Source: Prunus persica (taxonomy: Eukaryota; Streptophyta; Magnoliopsida; Rosales; Rosaceae). From it: 64,000 nucleotides of DNA. Positions 34,039 through 45,616 of this stretch are shown here, piece after piece. Both the position numbers and the translations under genes were made by a program. Under the pieces are notes generated by a model that saw only the letters and a list, made by a program, of their open reading frames with translations, ran no database searches and was not told where the DNA came from. The stretch lies in NCBI RefSeq assembly GCF_000346465.2, contig NC_034012.1:7989918-8053917 (forward strand), read 5' to 3'. How positions within the stretch are numbered: the stretch's first letter is position 1; each line of letters opens with the position of its first letter.

Positions 34039-34544
34039 TGTTTACACCATAATGAACCGAGCAGACCCAGCATCAAAGCGACTAGCACCAAGGCAGCCAC
34101 GCCTTTTCCCATGCCGAAGGAAGACACACTTCCGAGGTGCCAGACACCTGCCGAAGCTCTCAGCTGCCAAACCTAATCTCCAGGACACGTGTCGCCACCA
34201 CAACGGCTTGCACAAAGTCCCACATTGGAACTTTGTGCAAAGCTCCCACTTTCACTTCCCTATAAATAGGGAACAGTACCCAGGTAAAACAAAGAACTAC
34301 TCTCCCACTTTTACTGTTACTCTGCCAGAATTACTACTTGTAACTGACTTAGGCATCGGAGGGCCTTCGGCCGGCACCACACCGGTGTCCGAAGCTTAAC
34401 GATTGCTTCTCCTCTTTTTACCTTCTACAGGTCTCTCACCAACCCATTTCACCAAGGGCCTCAGCCCTCTTCTCTGCTGAAGACTCAGCACATCTAATCA
34501 CTAAGTTGGACTCAATATTGGCCGGGCCATTTTGAGCATCAACA
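34039..34544 (+). repeat. 3' LTR (506 bp)
   Basis: Identical to 23955-24460 except for two substitutions by eye. Followed by the GGATC target-site duplication and then BAHD coding sequence. Confidence 0.95.
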
Positions 34545-34549
34545 GGATC

Positions 34550-35521
34550 CTTAAAAAATTGCTTCCAACTGGTATAGGATCTACACAAGCAGACATAGGC
34601 TATCTTCTACTAGTCCAGGCCAACTTCTTTGAATGCGGTGGGTTGGCAATTGGTGTCAGCAGTTCACATATCATCACCGATGCCTACACACTCAGCACAT
34701 TCATTAAAAGCTGGGCTGATACTGCCCTAATGGGCTCCACTACTACTACTGATCATCATGCCCTGCTTCCTAAGAAATTTGGTGCTGCAGCTACTCTTTT
34801 CCCACAACTGGATTTCTTGAACTCACCTCAACCTGCGTTGGAGTTTGCTGAAGAAAAGTGCATAACAAAGAGATTTGTGTTTCATGCCTCAAAGATTGCT
34901 GCTCTGAAGTCCAGAGCTGCCAGTGCCACCGTGCCAAATCCAACGCGCATTGAAGCAGTGTCAGCGCTCATTTGGAAGTGTGCCATGGAAACATCTCAAT
35001 TATCAAACTCGGGTGTTGTAAGGGCATCCGAGTGGTCTTCCGTGGTGAACATACGGAAAATATTGGTGCAGCAGCCATTGGCATATGACTTAATGGGAAA
35101 TCTTGTGGGGCTCTTTTCAGTGAGAACCGAGGCAAGTGAAGTAGTAGACATTGATGTTCAAAGCTTGGTTGCCAAATTGAGGAAAGGGGTTGAGGAATTT
35201 AAAATAAAATATGGAAATGGAGTTAGTGGGGAGGAAGCATGTCAATTCTTCAGAGAGTTTGGGAACCTCATGACAAGGGATGTAGACAACTATAACTGCA
35301 GCAGTTGGTGCAGGTTTCCTTTCTATGAAACCAACTTCGGATGGGGAAAGCCATTGTGGGTGTGCCAGAGTACAGGAATGAAGAATCTAATTGTATTGAT
35401 GGATAAAAGAGATGGGGTTGGGATCGAAGTGTCCTTGACTTTCAAGGAAGAAACCATGGCCATATTTGAAACCAATAAGGAGCTGCTTGAGTATGCTTCT
35501 GTGAATCCGACTGTCATTTAA
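34550..35521 (+). pseudogene. BAHD acyltransferase 2 (type A), 3' part
   Basis: Continues the frame broken at 23954: 378 + 972 bp make 450 codons once the insertion and one duplicated GGATC are set aside. HIITD (about residue 166-170 of the uninterrupted gene) and NFGWG (about 388-392) are intact, and the end ASVNPTVI is as in the sister gene. No other lesion is visible, so the retrotransposon alone inactivated it. Fused transcripts from the 3' LTR could still include this exon, but a 324-codon fragment lacking the N-terminal part would not fold as a normal BAHD enzyme. Confidence 0.93.
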
Positions 35522-36745
35522 TTGCTACATACAAAAGAAAAAGACGGGCGTTTATTTTAAGGTATAGTATTAATAAATAAAACACGTTGTATTGATAACA
35601 CCATGTAGCAGAGTTACGGTCATACTAAAAAATTTGTCTTTCTTAATAATAATGGATCTTCGATGATCTCATTGTACCAAAAATAAAATTGAAAACGAGT
35701 GCCTGTCATTAAGTTACATGTTTTTTTTCCCATATTTGGTCTCGTGCTCAACGGCTGTGCCGCCAAGCTTAAGTTGTAGATAGTGCCAGACTTTTTGTTA
35801 TCATGGTATGGTATTTGATTAATGCTCGAGACCCTGAGTGAGGTTGAAAACGATGCAGAAATAGTTACACAAACACACATATACAAGTAAAACACTTTTT
35901 TACTAAGCAAAAGGCAAATCCCAATGTAGGAGAATTCTGGCTACAACTTTCGTATGCAACGTTTTCTACTCACAAAGTAGAGCCCACGCCAGCACCAAAT
36001 ACTTGCATGCAACGCTATCTGCTTTGAGAGAAGAAGACATAATGGCCGTAATTGAAAGCAATATGGAGCTGCTTGCAGTCTCAGATAACCACAACCTCAA
36101 ACTTGATTGAAGAATTAGTTAATAACCAAGAACTCGATTGATGACAAAAGCTAATTATCAGATATGGCGATGGCGTAGAAGCGTCCTTGACTCGATTGAT
36201 GACAAAAGTCATGGCCGTATTCAAATGGACCCAAGTAGAGACTAAACTGGGCTATTGCACCGGTAAGGATGATTTTCAGATGGATCAGATCAAAATCATG
36301 AGATTCCAATTCCAATTCAAAAAGATTCGGAACAGAAATTCTATTTCAATTTCGTTTCAAAAAATTTTGGAATTTCAATTTCCATTCCAATTCGGAAAAC
36401 TCTGAATTTTCGGAAATTTTCAGAACTTACATATTTTGGATTTTTTTTGAAAATTTCCGAAAGTAGTTCAAAATTCTAAACATGCCCAACCATTTGAAGG
36501 ATTAAATTTGACTCAAAATTGAAAACTCATACTGTAAGCTTGGAAAACTATTATATATCTATTTGGTCATCAAATTATATTTAGTTCAACATGAAATTAG
36601 TAATTGTGTGTAGCCTAAGCTTGTTTTTTTTAGTCAACTTGAAATTCATTAGATAAGGAAATTATGGTAAAAAGCCCAATAAAAAAGGATCACAAACATA
36701 ATCCCTTTGCAAAGAGCCCATCCACACATAATATACAAGATCTAA
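35522..36745. other. BAHD 3' flank with relic fragments
   Basis: 35600-35960 is homologous to the flanks at 43370-43760 and 48560-48950 (shared CATTGTACCAAAA...ATAAAATTGAAA phrase and TATGCAACGTTTTCTACTCAC). 36021-36078 is a BAHD C-terminal fragment (REEDIMAVIESNMELLA), and 36163-36192 repeats the GATGGCGTAGAAGCGTCCTTGAC phrase. These show a further degraded gene copy. 36250-36745 is AT-rich, with ATTCCAATTC phrases similar to 39840-40010. Confidence 0.75.
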
Positions 36746-39236
36746 TGAAAGGACCCGCCCCGAATTTTTCAGAACTCGAGGCGAATCCTTTGGAATTCCC
36801 GACATCCTCCCGATGCCAGGCCCAAATACTAAAAACCGAGACTTCCTGCCGAAAATTCGGCAGAGTCTCCCCTATAAATTGGACATTTCCCAAAATTTAT
36901 ACTTGCATGAAAACGCATTTAATATTCCCAACTGGCAGCATGCACAATATAATTTCATGCAATTCACACAAATGGCCTTCGGCCTTCCAATAATTCTCAA
37001 TTAACTACTAAACACACTAACAAATCAATGCATGCCTTAAACAAGGTAACCAATAAATTCAAATATAAATTATGACTAACATTTAGTCTGCGGCTGCACC
37101 TAATAACGTTAGGCTGCCTACGTACCCTCCTTGAGGGATCAAGCCACACGTAGTTCTTCCATAAAACCCAATTCCACACTTAGGCGATACCTTATTTCAT
37201 TTCTCTGTATTTCATATAATCTCCCCATACGCCGGTACAACCAACGCCACGTATGGGGCCTGTCAACACGCCGAATAACCTACGCCACGTGCGACCATGC
37301 CATACTATCATAATATCTCCCCATACGCCGGTACAACCAACGCCACGTATGGGGTCTGTCTCAACGCCGGATAACCTACGCCACGCGAGACCTGCACATC
37401 ATATCACATATCTCCCCATACGCCGGTACAACCAACGCCACGTAAGGGGCCTGTCCCAACGCCGGATAACCTACGCCACGTGGGACCTCAACATTATATC
37501 ACAAATCTCCCCATACGCCGGTACAACCAACGCCACGTATGGGGTCTGTCGACACGCCGGATAACCTACGTCACGTGCGACCTCAACACAATATCACAAT
37601 ATCTCCCCATACGCCGGTACAACCAACGCCACGTATGAGGCCTGTCTCAACGCCGGATAACTTACGCCACGTGAGACCTGAACATCATATTACAATTCTC
37701 CCCATACGCCGGTACAACCAACGCCACGTATGGGGCCTGTCCCAACGCCGGATAACCTACGCCGCGTGGGACCTAACTTTCACTTGATGGTGCTTGTAGT
37801 GAATCCAAAATCCGGGGAGGTACCTAAGGTAGTGCGTATAGCACTCCAAACTGACATTCTAGACTCTTTTGTACCCTTGTACAAACATATTATAATTATA
37901 ATAATAAATATTAATTCTAATATTGTGTAACCCTCCACAATAGTTTAGCACCTGATAATCTCCCCTGGAAAGGTGAGATTACTCTGGGAGTCTCACGGTC
38001 AACCAAGGGTCAAACTACTCTAATCCTGGTCAAACGGACCTGCGGAACCCACGACATCCAATTTCCGATCCGAAAGTCCCTATGGGTTCTACCAGGTATA
38101 GGACACTTGTCCTGCAAGTTTGGTTCAGATCGGACGGTCGGATTGCTCACGATCACACGATTTGACAATTAATATAAAATATAAACTTTAAAATTATTAT
38201 TCGGAACATCCGGGGCTCCGATTCACAATCCGTGAATTCCTACACGATCCTAGAATTACCTAGATTAACATATATTAAATTTGGGACCATCCAACGGTCC
38301 CAACCTATCGAATCCGGATAACGCACAATATGCGAATATCCGTTCGATAGTCAAACGACGTCCGAATTGAGATCCGTGAAATCCTACGCCCTCGTGACAA
38401 CCTAAGGATCTCATCGGAACACAGTGCTACATTTTCTACAGTACCCACGCGCCGCCGCACTAGCCGGCAGCGCGTGGGTGCCCAAAGCAATAACGCTTCG
38501 CCGGAAAATCTCAAAACCACTGCTCCAAACTCTTACCCTAGGTATAACACCCTATTTGGAGCCACTTTTGTTTGGACCTACCCCAAAAACTGACCGGAAG
38601 TGGCCGGAATCGCGATCTCAAAACCGGCCAAATTTCAATTCGAAAATCGAATTGTCTATGCTAAGAATCGATCTAATCCTACCCAACCATCAGCTAGAGC
38701 AGCTCGAGAGGTTCAAAATCCATACCTGGGTCGACTGAATTGGTGGCCGGAGGAGGGAGATCGGCGGCTTTGAAGTTTGAACGACGTCGGCCGCTTCATC
38801 TCCAGATTCCGGCGAATCCGCGGCGGCTGGCGGTCGGAGGTGGCTGGGGTAGGAAGAGGACGACGGCCCGGTCATTTTGGTACCGGTCCCGTCGTCATTG
38901 GTGGCCGGAGGAGAGCACGGCCGGCCAAAACGTGGCCGGCTGCCGTCGCGCGCGAGAGAGAGGAGAGAGAGACCCGCGGGAGAGAGAGAGAGAGAGAAAA
39001 CCAGATTTTTATAAAAATCCCATTTTAAAATATTTACGATTGTGCCACTGAGTTTCTTTTGACCATATCTCTCTCGTTACAACTCCGATTCGAGCCCACT
39101 ACGTGTCTATGAACTCGTCTCAGTACGACATATCCAAAAATACTAGTCACTGCCCCAAACTCTCTCCGGTTAAAAATATGACTAAAATACCCTTAAATAA
39201 TTAAATAAGGGTTAAATTTGGGGTCGGGGTGTTACA
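36746..39236 (+). mobile_element. Solo LTR (2.49 kb), same family as 562-3038
   Basis: Same termini (TGAAAGGACC...GTGTTACA), flanked by the perfect 5-bp duplication TCTAA (36741-36745, 39237-39241). It aligns along its whole length with 562-3038, with substitutions and small indels (for example about 40 extra bases near 37000-37045). It is another recombined solo LTR of the same family and orientation. Confidence 0.92.
37220..37771. repeat. 95-bp tandem array, 6 copies, second solo LTR
   Basis: Unit starts at 37220, 37316, 37411, 37506, 37602 and 37697. Copy number and order of variants match the array at 997-1551, so the six-copy array predates the two insertions. Confidence 0.93.
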
Positions 39237-39241
39237 TCTAA

Positions 39242-40156
39242 CAAATAAGAGAAGAACATCAAAAGCCAAAAGGCTAACAAAAACAACAAACAAGCCCTAT
39301 CAAACAATAAAACAAAGACCAGGAAACCCTAACCACCACAAGGAAGGAGATGCACCTAGCCCCACCAGCATTGGAGAAACCCAACATCCCCAGCATCAAG
39401 ACAACACCAAGGACAAAGAACAGAGGAACTCGAAGAGTGGTCTGTAGGCGAAGAAGACGATGTCCTTCAACAATCAATAAGCGACAACTGTGCTTTAGGG
39501 AGATCCCAAAGTCAAGCTACATCAATAGCCAACATAGAACCATGGATCTAAAGAGGATGGCACAGTAGAGTGGAGGAGGTTGTAGGAAGTCGAGCCGAGC
39601 AGGGAGTGATCCAAGAATAGAATTGTGTAACATGGAAAGGAAGAGGATATGAGGCAAAAAGAGGAAAACAACAGTGGGTAGGTACAAAGGAGAATAAGAA
39701 CCTCCACAAATGAGCCTAAAGCCCAAGCAAATTCACCAATAGAGGGTGAGGACACTCTCAAACAGAGAGGGAGCAAACCTAAAAAGATGAGAGAGAACAA
39801 AGAGAAAAGTTGAGAAAGTTGACTCCTATTCGGTTTGTGTGTAGTCTATGCTTGAAACTCCAATATATTTTGAAATTCGGAATTTTTCGGAATCTTGAGA
39901 TACATTCCAATTCCAATCCAATTTTAATCGGAATTTTTGGATGTCGGAATTGATTTGGACTTGCCAAAATAGAAATTTGTTGGATCAAAATTGGTTGGAA
40001 TCAAATTTTCCAATCTAACTTGCAACCTTAAAGCCCAAATGCTTTTCTTTTCCAGCCCAAAGTCACATGTAGCCCACCTTAGGCCCACTATTTAGCCTAC
40101 CCCACTTCACACAGCAGCCCTTCAACTTGTACAATTAATTTTATTGGTGGGTCATA
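39242..40156. other. Unassigned sequence between solo LTR and Cassandra
   Basis: Purine-rich, A-rich sequence (39242-39830), then ATTCCAATTC-type AT-rich DNA. The minus-strand frames (69-92 codons, hydrophobic) look like the complement of low-complexity DNA. It may be the remnant of a LINE or other element, but I see no reverse transcriptase motif. Confidence 0.45.
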
Positions 40157-40753
40157 TGTAACATCCCACATCGACCAACGGAGAGGGGGTGATATGCCTT
40201 ATATGTATATGTCCGCCTCCATCTAGCACGAGGCCTTTTGGGAGCTCATTGGCTTCGGAGTCATGGGAACTCCGAAGTTAAGTGAGTTGGGGCTAGAGCA
40301 ATCCTAGGATGGGTGACCAACTGGGAAGTTGCTCGTGAGTTTTGAGAAACAAAACCGTGAGGGCAGAGAGGGGGGCCCAAAACGGATAATATCGTGCTAC
40401 GAGGGAGCCGATCCCGGGAAGTGACAATTTGCTATCAGAGCCACTTTGCTGTATGCTGCGAGTGTGCCGACGAGGACTTCGGGCCCTTGAGGGCACATCG
40501 ACCAATGGAGAAGGGGTGATGTGCCTTATATGTACATGCCCGCCTCCATCTAGCACGCTCCCTTTTGGGAGCTCACTGGCTTCGGAGTCATGGGAACTCC
40601 GAAGTTAAGCGAGTTGGGGCTAGAGCAATCCCAGAATGGGTGACCTACTAGGAAGTTGCTCGTGAGTTCCGAGAAACAAAACAGTGAAGGCAGAGAGGGG
40701 GCCCCAAAGCGGACAATATCGTGCTACGGCGGAGCCGATCCCGGGATGTGACA
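40157..40753 (+). mobile_element. Cassandra TRIM retrotransposon, two LTRs
   Basis: 597 bp with the perfect 5-bp duplication TCATA (40152-40156, 40754-40758). LTR1 is 40157-40426 (TGTAACATCC...AAGTGACA). LTR2 is about 40494-40753 and lacks the first ~10 bases of LTR1. Just after LTR1, TTTGCTATCAGAGCCA resembles the initiator-Met tRNA primer-binding site TGGTATCAGAGC. Each LTR holds a 5S-rRNA-like block (about 40265-40335 and 40585-40660: GAACTCCGAAGTTAAGC..., GATGGGTGACC, GGGAAGT). There is no coding capacity, as expected for a TRIM. Confidence 0.93.
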
Positions 40754-40758
40754 TCATA

Positions 40759-42579
40759 TTTATTGTGGGAATCTTACAATTTTCTTCCCACAATTTGTTG
40801 TTATTGAAATTTAGGGATTTTTTAAGGATTAAGGATTTGCAATTAGGTTTTATATGTAAGGTAAATTTCGTTTAAAATGTGCTATTGACATTTGATGTAA
40901 AGAATACATTTCGTACATGATGTATAAAGGGCAAACTTATTTTGTTATCTTTTACATCGGTTAAAGAACCAGAGTCTGGGGAATACTAAATAGGAGATAA
41001 AGTAATCTAAAGAAGATTAGATTTAAAGACCTTTGATCTCTAACTATAGTATCCCAAAATATTTCTAATCATAGGATTATCAAATAAGCATTGATAAACA
41101 GTCAAGATTAGCACATATTATGTAGGTGCTCATTAGTGAATAAGTACATTGAACGCAATCAACTGTAGTTCTCGTATAGAGTTTTATCTACATGTCAAAC
41201 GAGAACTCACAGTTGCAATAATGCAAATTAGTCCTTAGACCTGAGGCATCATGGTTGTCATGTGATGTGTTATTGATCTTTAGTAGCTCTCAAAGGCAAG
41301 CCGTAAAAGATTAAGTGTTGTTAGGGTCTCTTAATTCATTATAGGGGCATGTGAATGTATAATAATGAATCTCTACCTTCGATGAAGAAGGAGAATATTT
41401 CGAGATGTGATTCAACAAATCTTGGCCAAAGTATTTTGAGCTTGATTTAGAATGTTGTCCTTAATCATGTTCTTTTGAATCACATGTGGTTATGGGTTTG
41501 AAATAATCAATCTGTATCCTAATAATATGATTTGAAACATTGTATAAGAAAAGGACTATATTGCATTGCAATTCCAACTGAATAGGTTCTTCATCTATTA
41601 TGGTTAGCTTGGGTAGCCTTGATATATTTCTAGATGTCACTCTTGGCTCGTGGAAGTCCTAGGATTGATTATGATCAATTCATATAAAGGAAGAATTAAA
41701 AGGGGGTTTTAATTCCAGTTGATTAGAAAGAGTTCTAATATTTTCCCACTGCCTTGCTAATTAGAACCTAATGGATCGCACATCTTAAATGGTTAACTTT
41801 GAGTAATACAAATCAGAATGAGGAAATCAATTTGATTGATTTGATGTGGATGATTTACTATGTGTAAAATTGTATTTGGGCCTTGGTAATAGTTAAGGGA
41901 AGCCCAAGATCTTAAGACACCTAAATATCATGATTTAAGTGTCACAAGGCCCAAAATTGGAAGCCCATTGGGGTTTGCCAAAAATTCTTAAGTAAATGTG
42001 TATGAGAATTGTTTCCATAAGCTAATGGACACACAAACACAATCCAATATCAACCAAATAGGTTTGGGAGATAAAAGAGAGATAAAAGAGAGTTTTCAAG
42101 AGTGAAATACTTTCATCTTTCAAAGGGTTTATATTGAAACCAATCTTGAGAATCTTGCACTAGCATCCTTGTATTCTCAAGATACTTCACTAGCATCCTT
42201 GTATTCTCAAGATACTTCCTCCCATCTCAAGGTTCCATTGGTGTGGATACTTAGATGCCATATACTTTTGTGGCTCACATGGAGGAGAAAGATCAAGGGG
42301 CAAAGATCAAAGAGGAGATCAACAAAGAGGAAATCATCAAGAGAAGAGTACACACAAATTGGTTCATATAATTGCTTCAGCTAATTAGATCTTATCCTTT
42401 CTCTTGAACTTTCTATTTATGAAAAACATATCAATGTTCATGGCTTAAGATACTTGGAAGAAGTTTTGTTTTTGAATTTAAACAACCATCATAGATTTAT
42501 GATGCGATTAATTTGTTTTAATGCATGTTTAATATTCAAATGAACTTCTTAAAAATGTTTTAAATCCTACAAATTTAGC
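40759..42579. other. Unassigned AT-rich region
   Basis: No gene or domain recognised. It contains a perfect 30-bp tandem duplication (42159-42188 and 42189-42218, starting CACTAGCATCC). The phrases around 41880-42060 (ATTTGGGCCTTGGTAATAG, AAGCCCAAG, CACACAAACACAATCC) have the look of an LTR-type repeat, but ends could not be defined. Confidence 0.5.
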
Positions 42580-43260
42580 CCACCCCTATTTTGAAATCAT
42601 GGGTCCGTCCCTTATGTTGGAGTTTTTCAAAATAAAAACAACAAGGGACCGGTCGCTGGTAATAGACAACCAGTCGGTATCGGTTGTGTTTGATCAACGA
42701 CCAGTTGATTCGTTGCTGGGTTGCCTTTTCGAAGTACCTTTTGAGTTTTTGGATGTGTCTCTTGATGTCTAAATGTTTGAAATACATATATGAACGTTTG
42801 AAACAGCTCATATACAATTTAAACATAAAGACACACTCTTACATGAAGAGAGCTATCCTTATTGAAGAGGTGCAATCCAAGAGATGCATGGTTTATAAAT
42901 TAAACTTACACCAATTCAGAAAAGACACAAACACCTTTATAAAAATAGGAGAATTCTCTGCAAAAAAGTAGATACATTCAATCTTGTTCATTCAAAAATC
43001 TCATCCTTCATATTTCATAAAGCAAAAACCATCCATAGACTATAATCTGCATTAATAGTCTCTAGACATTCTTGAGTAATATCCTTGCCAATTCTATAGG
43101 CTGGGTTTCATTGTATCCACAAGACATATTTGCATACCCCTTTGCACCCAATTTTTGGGGCCAAATAAAGTCTAAAAGATAGCGTTTACGTGCCTTGAAA
43201 CAACCTTTCATATCTTTCATCTTTCATAGCCATTCCCACAAGAGATACACATATCTAACA
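42580..43260 (-). repeat. Dispersed repeat, copy 2
   Basis: The reverse complement aligns with 8220-8910, including the ACCGGTCG-type cluster (42640-42720) and the CTTGTGGATACAATGAA phrase. It lies between BAHD relics, so it probably inserted into a BAHD copy. Confidence 0.6.
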
Positions 43261-43268
43261 CCTTATTC

Positions 43269-43322
43269 AAAACCAATGAGAAGTTGCTTGCGTATGCTTG
43301 TGTGGATCCGGTTGTTGTTTAA
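43269..43322 (+). pseudogene. BAHD relic, C-terminal fragment
   Basis: Encodes TNEKLLAYACVDPVVV and a stop, equivalent to the last ~17 codons of the type A genes, followed by homologous 3' flank (43325-43770). The rest of this copy is gone or displaced. Confidence 0.85.
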
Positions 43323-43984
43323 TTGCTAAGTATTAATAAATAAAATGTCCGTTATAACATAGATGGATCGATAACACTATGTGGCAATGTTACAGTCACA
43401 CTGTAAAATTTCTACTTCTTAATGCTATCTCTCATTGTACCAAAAGAAATAAAATTGAAACGGTTGCTTTCATTACATTATGTACTTTTTCCCTTATTTG
43501 GTCCCGTGCTCAACCGCTGTGCAGCCAAGCTTAAGTCGTAGCTAGTAGTGCCAGACATGACAATGAAGAAGAAAGTTTTATCATGGTATTTTACTAATGT
43601 TTGAGACCCCTGAATGAGGAGTTTGAACATATAGAAATAGTTACACAGACACATCTATAAGAAAAACCCTTTTTACTAAGCAAAGGAAAATCCCAATGTA
43701 TAGGATAAATTCTTGGCAACAACGTTTGTATACAACATTTCTACTCACGAAATACTAGGTCAACCTCAGACTTGATTGACGAATAGTTAACCAAGAACAT
43801 GATGAAGAAACAAAACTAATTATAGGACTGGATTGGAAGAAAAACAGAAACTATTATAAGAACTCAATTGAAAAAGAATATCAGAACACAAAATGGATGT
43901 TCTACCCAATTTTTATGTCGTTTTCGCATATGAAAATGTATAGTGAAAAATGGAAAGGGGTTGATTAATTAGTATATGCACATA

Positions 43985-44110
43985 ATCTAACAATGAAAGG
44001 GGGGAGGCATTTGCTATGAAACTATCAACTTGTCTGTTTCTTTATCAGCTTTCTCTCGATGTTTGTTGTGTGCCGGCCATTACTCTCTTGTATTCCATCA
44101 TCATCTAATG
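43985..44110 (+). pseudogene. BAHD relic, N-terminal fragment
   Basis: Matches the region encoding LSVFDQLSPDVYVPLLLFYP with indels (GTCTGTTTCTTTATCAGCTTTC...GATGTTTGT). A similar scrap lies at about 49302-49366. Both precede an intact or near-complete type B gene and repeat the same flank, marking the tandem duplication unit. Confidence 0.65.
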
Positions 44111-44240
44111 ATAGAAGATTGTATTTCATACGTTTCTTTAATGCCATATGGCGCCATATAATATATTTGGGTAATTAGCTGAATAAATTACCTGAACTTC
44201 ACATTGCAAAGGATGTGTAGTTGTGGGGGAATTCTATGTG

Positions 44241-44250
44241 TCTTTATATG
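44241..44250 (+). promoter_or_regulatory. Putative TATA box of BAHD gene 3
   Basis: TGTGTCTTTATATGAAGG, centred about 55 bp before the ATG at 44300, is shared almost base for base with the copies at 47094, 49521 and 51555. Confidence 0.6.
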
Positions 44251-44299
44251 AAGGGGTCAAGGATGTGGTGTTTGTTATGAAACTTTAGCGTTGAGCAAG

Positions 44300-45616
44300 A
44301 TGGGTTTAGGGATCAAGGTTGAAGTCATTCACAAGGAAACAATTAAACCATCATCTCCAACTCCTCACCACCTTAAAAATACCAACCTCTCTGTTTTTGA
44401 TCAGTTTCTTCCAGATATTTATGTCCCAATCCTTCTCTTCTATCCCAACAATAATTGTGAAGAGGTCAATAATTTGGTAGCTGAGAGATCCAAGCTTCTA
44501 AAAACATCATTATCTGAGACCCTCACTCACTTCTATCCTTTTGCAGGAAAGTTTCAATATAATGATTCAATATGTTGCAATGACCAAGGGGCTGCATTTC
44601 TTGAAACCCAAGTCAACTGTCCCATATCGAAGATTTTGGAAAAACCCGATTTCGTGATGCTAAAACAGTTGCTTCCAGCTGATATGGAATCCAGACAAGA
44701 AGGCACAAGCTATCTGGTACAAGTCCAGGCCAACTTCTTTGGCTGTGGTGGAATGGCAATTGGAGTATGCATTTCGCATAAGGTATCTGATGCATCTACA
44801 ATCAGCAAATTCATTAGTAGCTGGGCTGCAATTTCCCTTGGCTCCAATGGCACTACTCCTTTGGTGCTTCCTGCAGAATTTGGTGTTGCATCTTCTTTCT
44901 TCCCACCACTAGATTTCCTAAACACACCCCAACCCCCCGTGGAGTCTGATAAAGAAAACTGGATCACAAGGAGATTTGTGTTTGATGCCTCAAAGATCGC
45001 TGCTCTCAAGTCCAAAGCTGCCACTGCCACTGTGCCAAACCCAACGCGTGTTGAAGTTGTGTCAGCGCTCATTTGGAAGTGTGCCTTCGAAGCATCGAGA
45101 TCAAACCTGGGTTCTGTAAGGCCATCAGAGTGGTTTCAATTCGTGAACATGCGAAAAATATTGGTGCAGCCCTCGGCGGAAAACTTAGCGGGGAATGCCT
45201 TGGCACTGGTTTCAGCAAAGACTCATGGAAGTAAAGTAGATGGTGATTTTCAAAGCTTGGTTGCTAAACTCAGGAAATGCTTTAAGGAGTTTAAAGTAAA
45301 ATATGCTAATGATGTCAGTGGGGAAGATGTATGTGAATTCTTCAAAGATTATTGGAAACTCGTTGATCAGGATGATGTAGATACCTATACTTGCAGCAGT
45401 TGGTGCAGATTTCCTTTCTATGTCGTCGATTTTGGATGGGGAAGGCCATCATGGGTGAGCCAGAGCATGGAATATAGGAATCTGATTGTGTTGATGGATA
45501 CAAGAGATGGGGATGGCATAGAGGCATGCTTGACTCTCAATGAAGAAGAAATGGCTATATTTGAAGGAGGCAAGGAGTTGCTTGAATATGCAGCTTTGAA
45601 TCCAACTTTAGTTTAG
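44300..45616 (+). CDS. BAHD acyltransferase 3 (type B)
   Basis: 438 residues in one exon. The frame stays open to 44291 but only via a TTG; the first ATG is 44300 (MGLGIKVEVIHKE). HKVSD is at 160-164 and DFGWG at 377-381. It has the LTHFYPFAG block and the C-terminal AALNPTLV. It belongs with 49578 (pseudogene) and 51607 in the MGLG subtype, distinct from the MASE subtype next to it, so its substrate may differ. Reaction: transfer of an acyl group from acyl-CoA to a hydroxyl or amine in the cytosol. Intact. Confidence 0.93.
   Translation: MGLGIKVEVIHKETIKPSSPTPHHLKNTNLSVFDQFLPDIYVPILLFYPNNNCEEVNNLVAERSKLLKTSLSETLTHFYPFAGKFQYNDSICCNDQGAAFLETQVNCPISKILEKPDFVMLKQLLPADMESRQEGTSYLVQVQANFFGCGGMAIGVCISHKVSDASTISKFISSWAAISLGSNGTTPLVLPAEFGVASSFFPPLDFLNTPQPPVESDKENWITRRFVFDASKIAALKSKAATATVPNPTRVEVVSALIWKCAFEASRSNLGSVRPSEWFQFVNMRKILVQPSAENLAGNALALVSAKTHGSKVDGDFQSLVAKLRKCFKEFKVKYANDVSGEDVCEFFKDYWKLVDQDDVDTYTCSSWCRFPFYVVDFGWGRPSWVSQSMEYRNLIVLMDTRDGDGIEACLTLNEEEMAIFEGGKELLEYAALNPTLV

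Larger units (their letters stand above)
23955..34544 (+). mobile_element. Ty3/gypsy Tat-lineage LTR retrotransposon, full length
   Basis: A 10.59 kb element with two 506-bp LTRs (23955-24460 and 34039-34544), both TG...CA, flanked by the perfect 5-bp duplication GGATC (23950-23954, 34545-34549). Internally it has a primer-binding site, gag-pol in one frame, an antisense gene, a long non-coding 3' region and a polypurine-type tract before the 3' LTR. A second, extra RNase H after the RT/RNase H module plus an antisense ORF between pol and the 3' LTR are features of the Tat lineage (Retand/Grande-like). I find only two substitutions between the LTRs, so the insertion is recent. It splits BAHD gene 2. 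There is an N gap at 30726-31223. Confidence 0.95.

Noticed and set aside
40265..40335. A 5S rRNA gene
   Set aside because: The similarity is partial and lies inside ~270-bp LTRs with 5-bp target-site duplications; it belongs to a Cassandra element.
44291..44299. A start at 44291 for BAHD gene 3
   Set aside because: That codon is TTG; the first ATG is at 44300 and aligns with sister genes.
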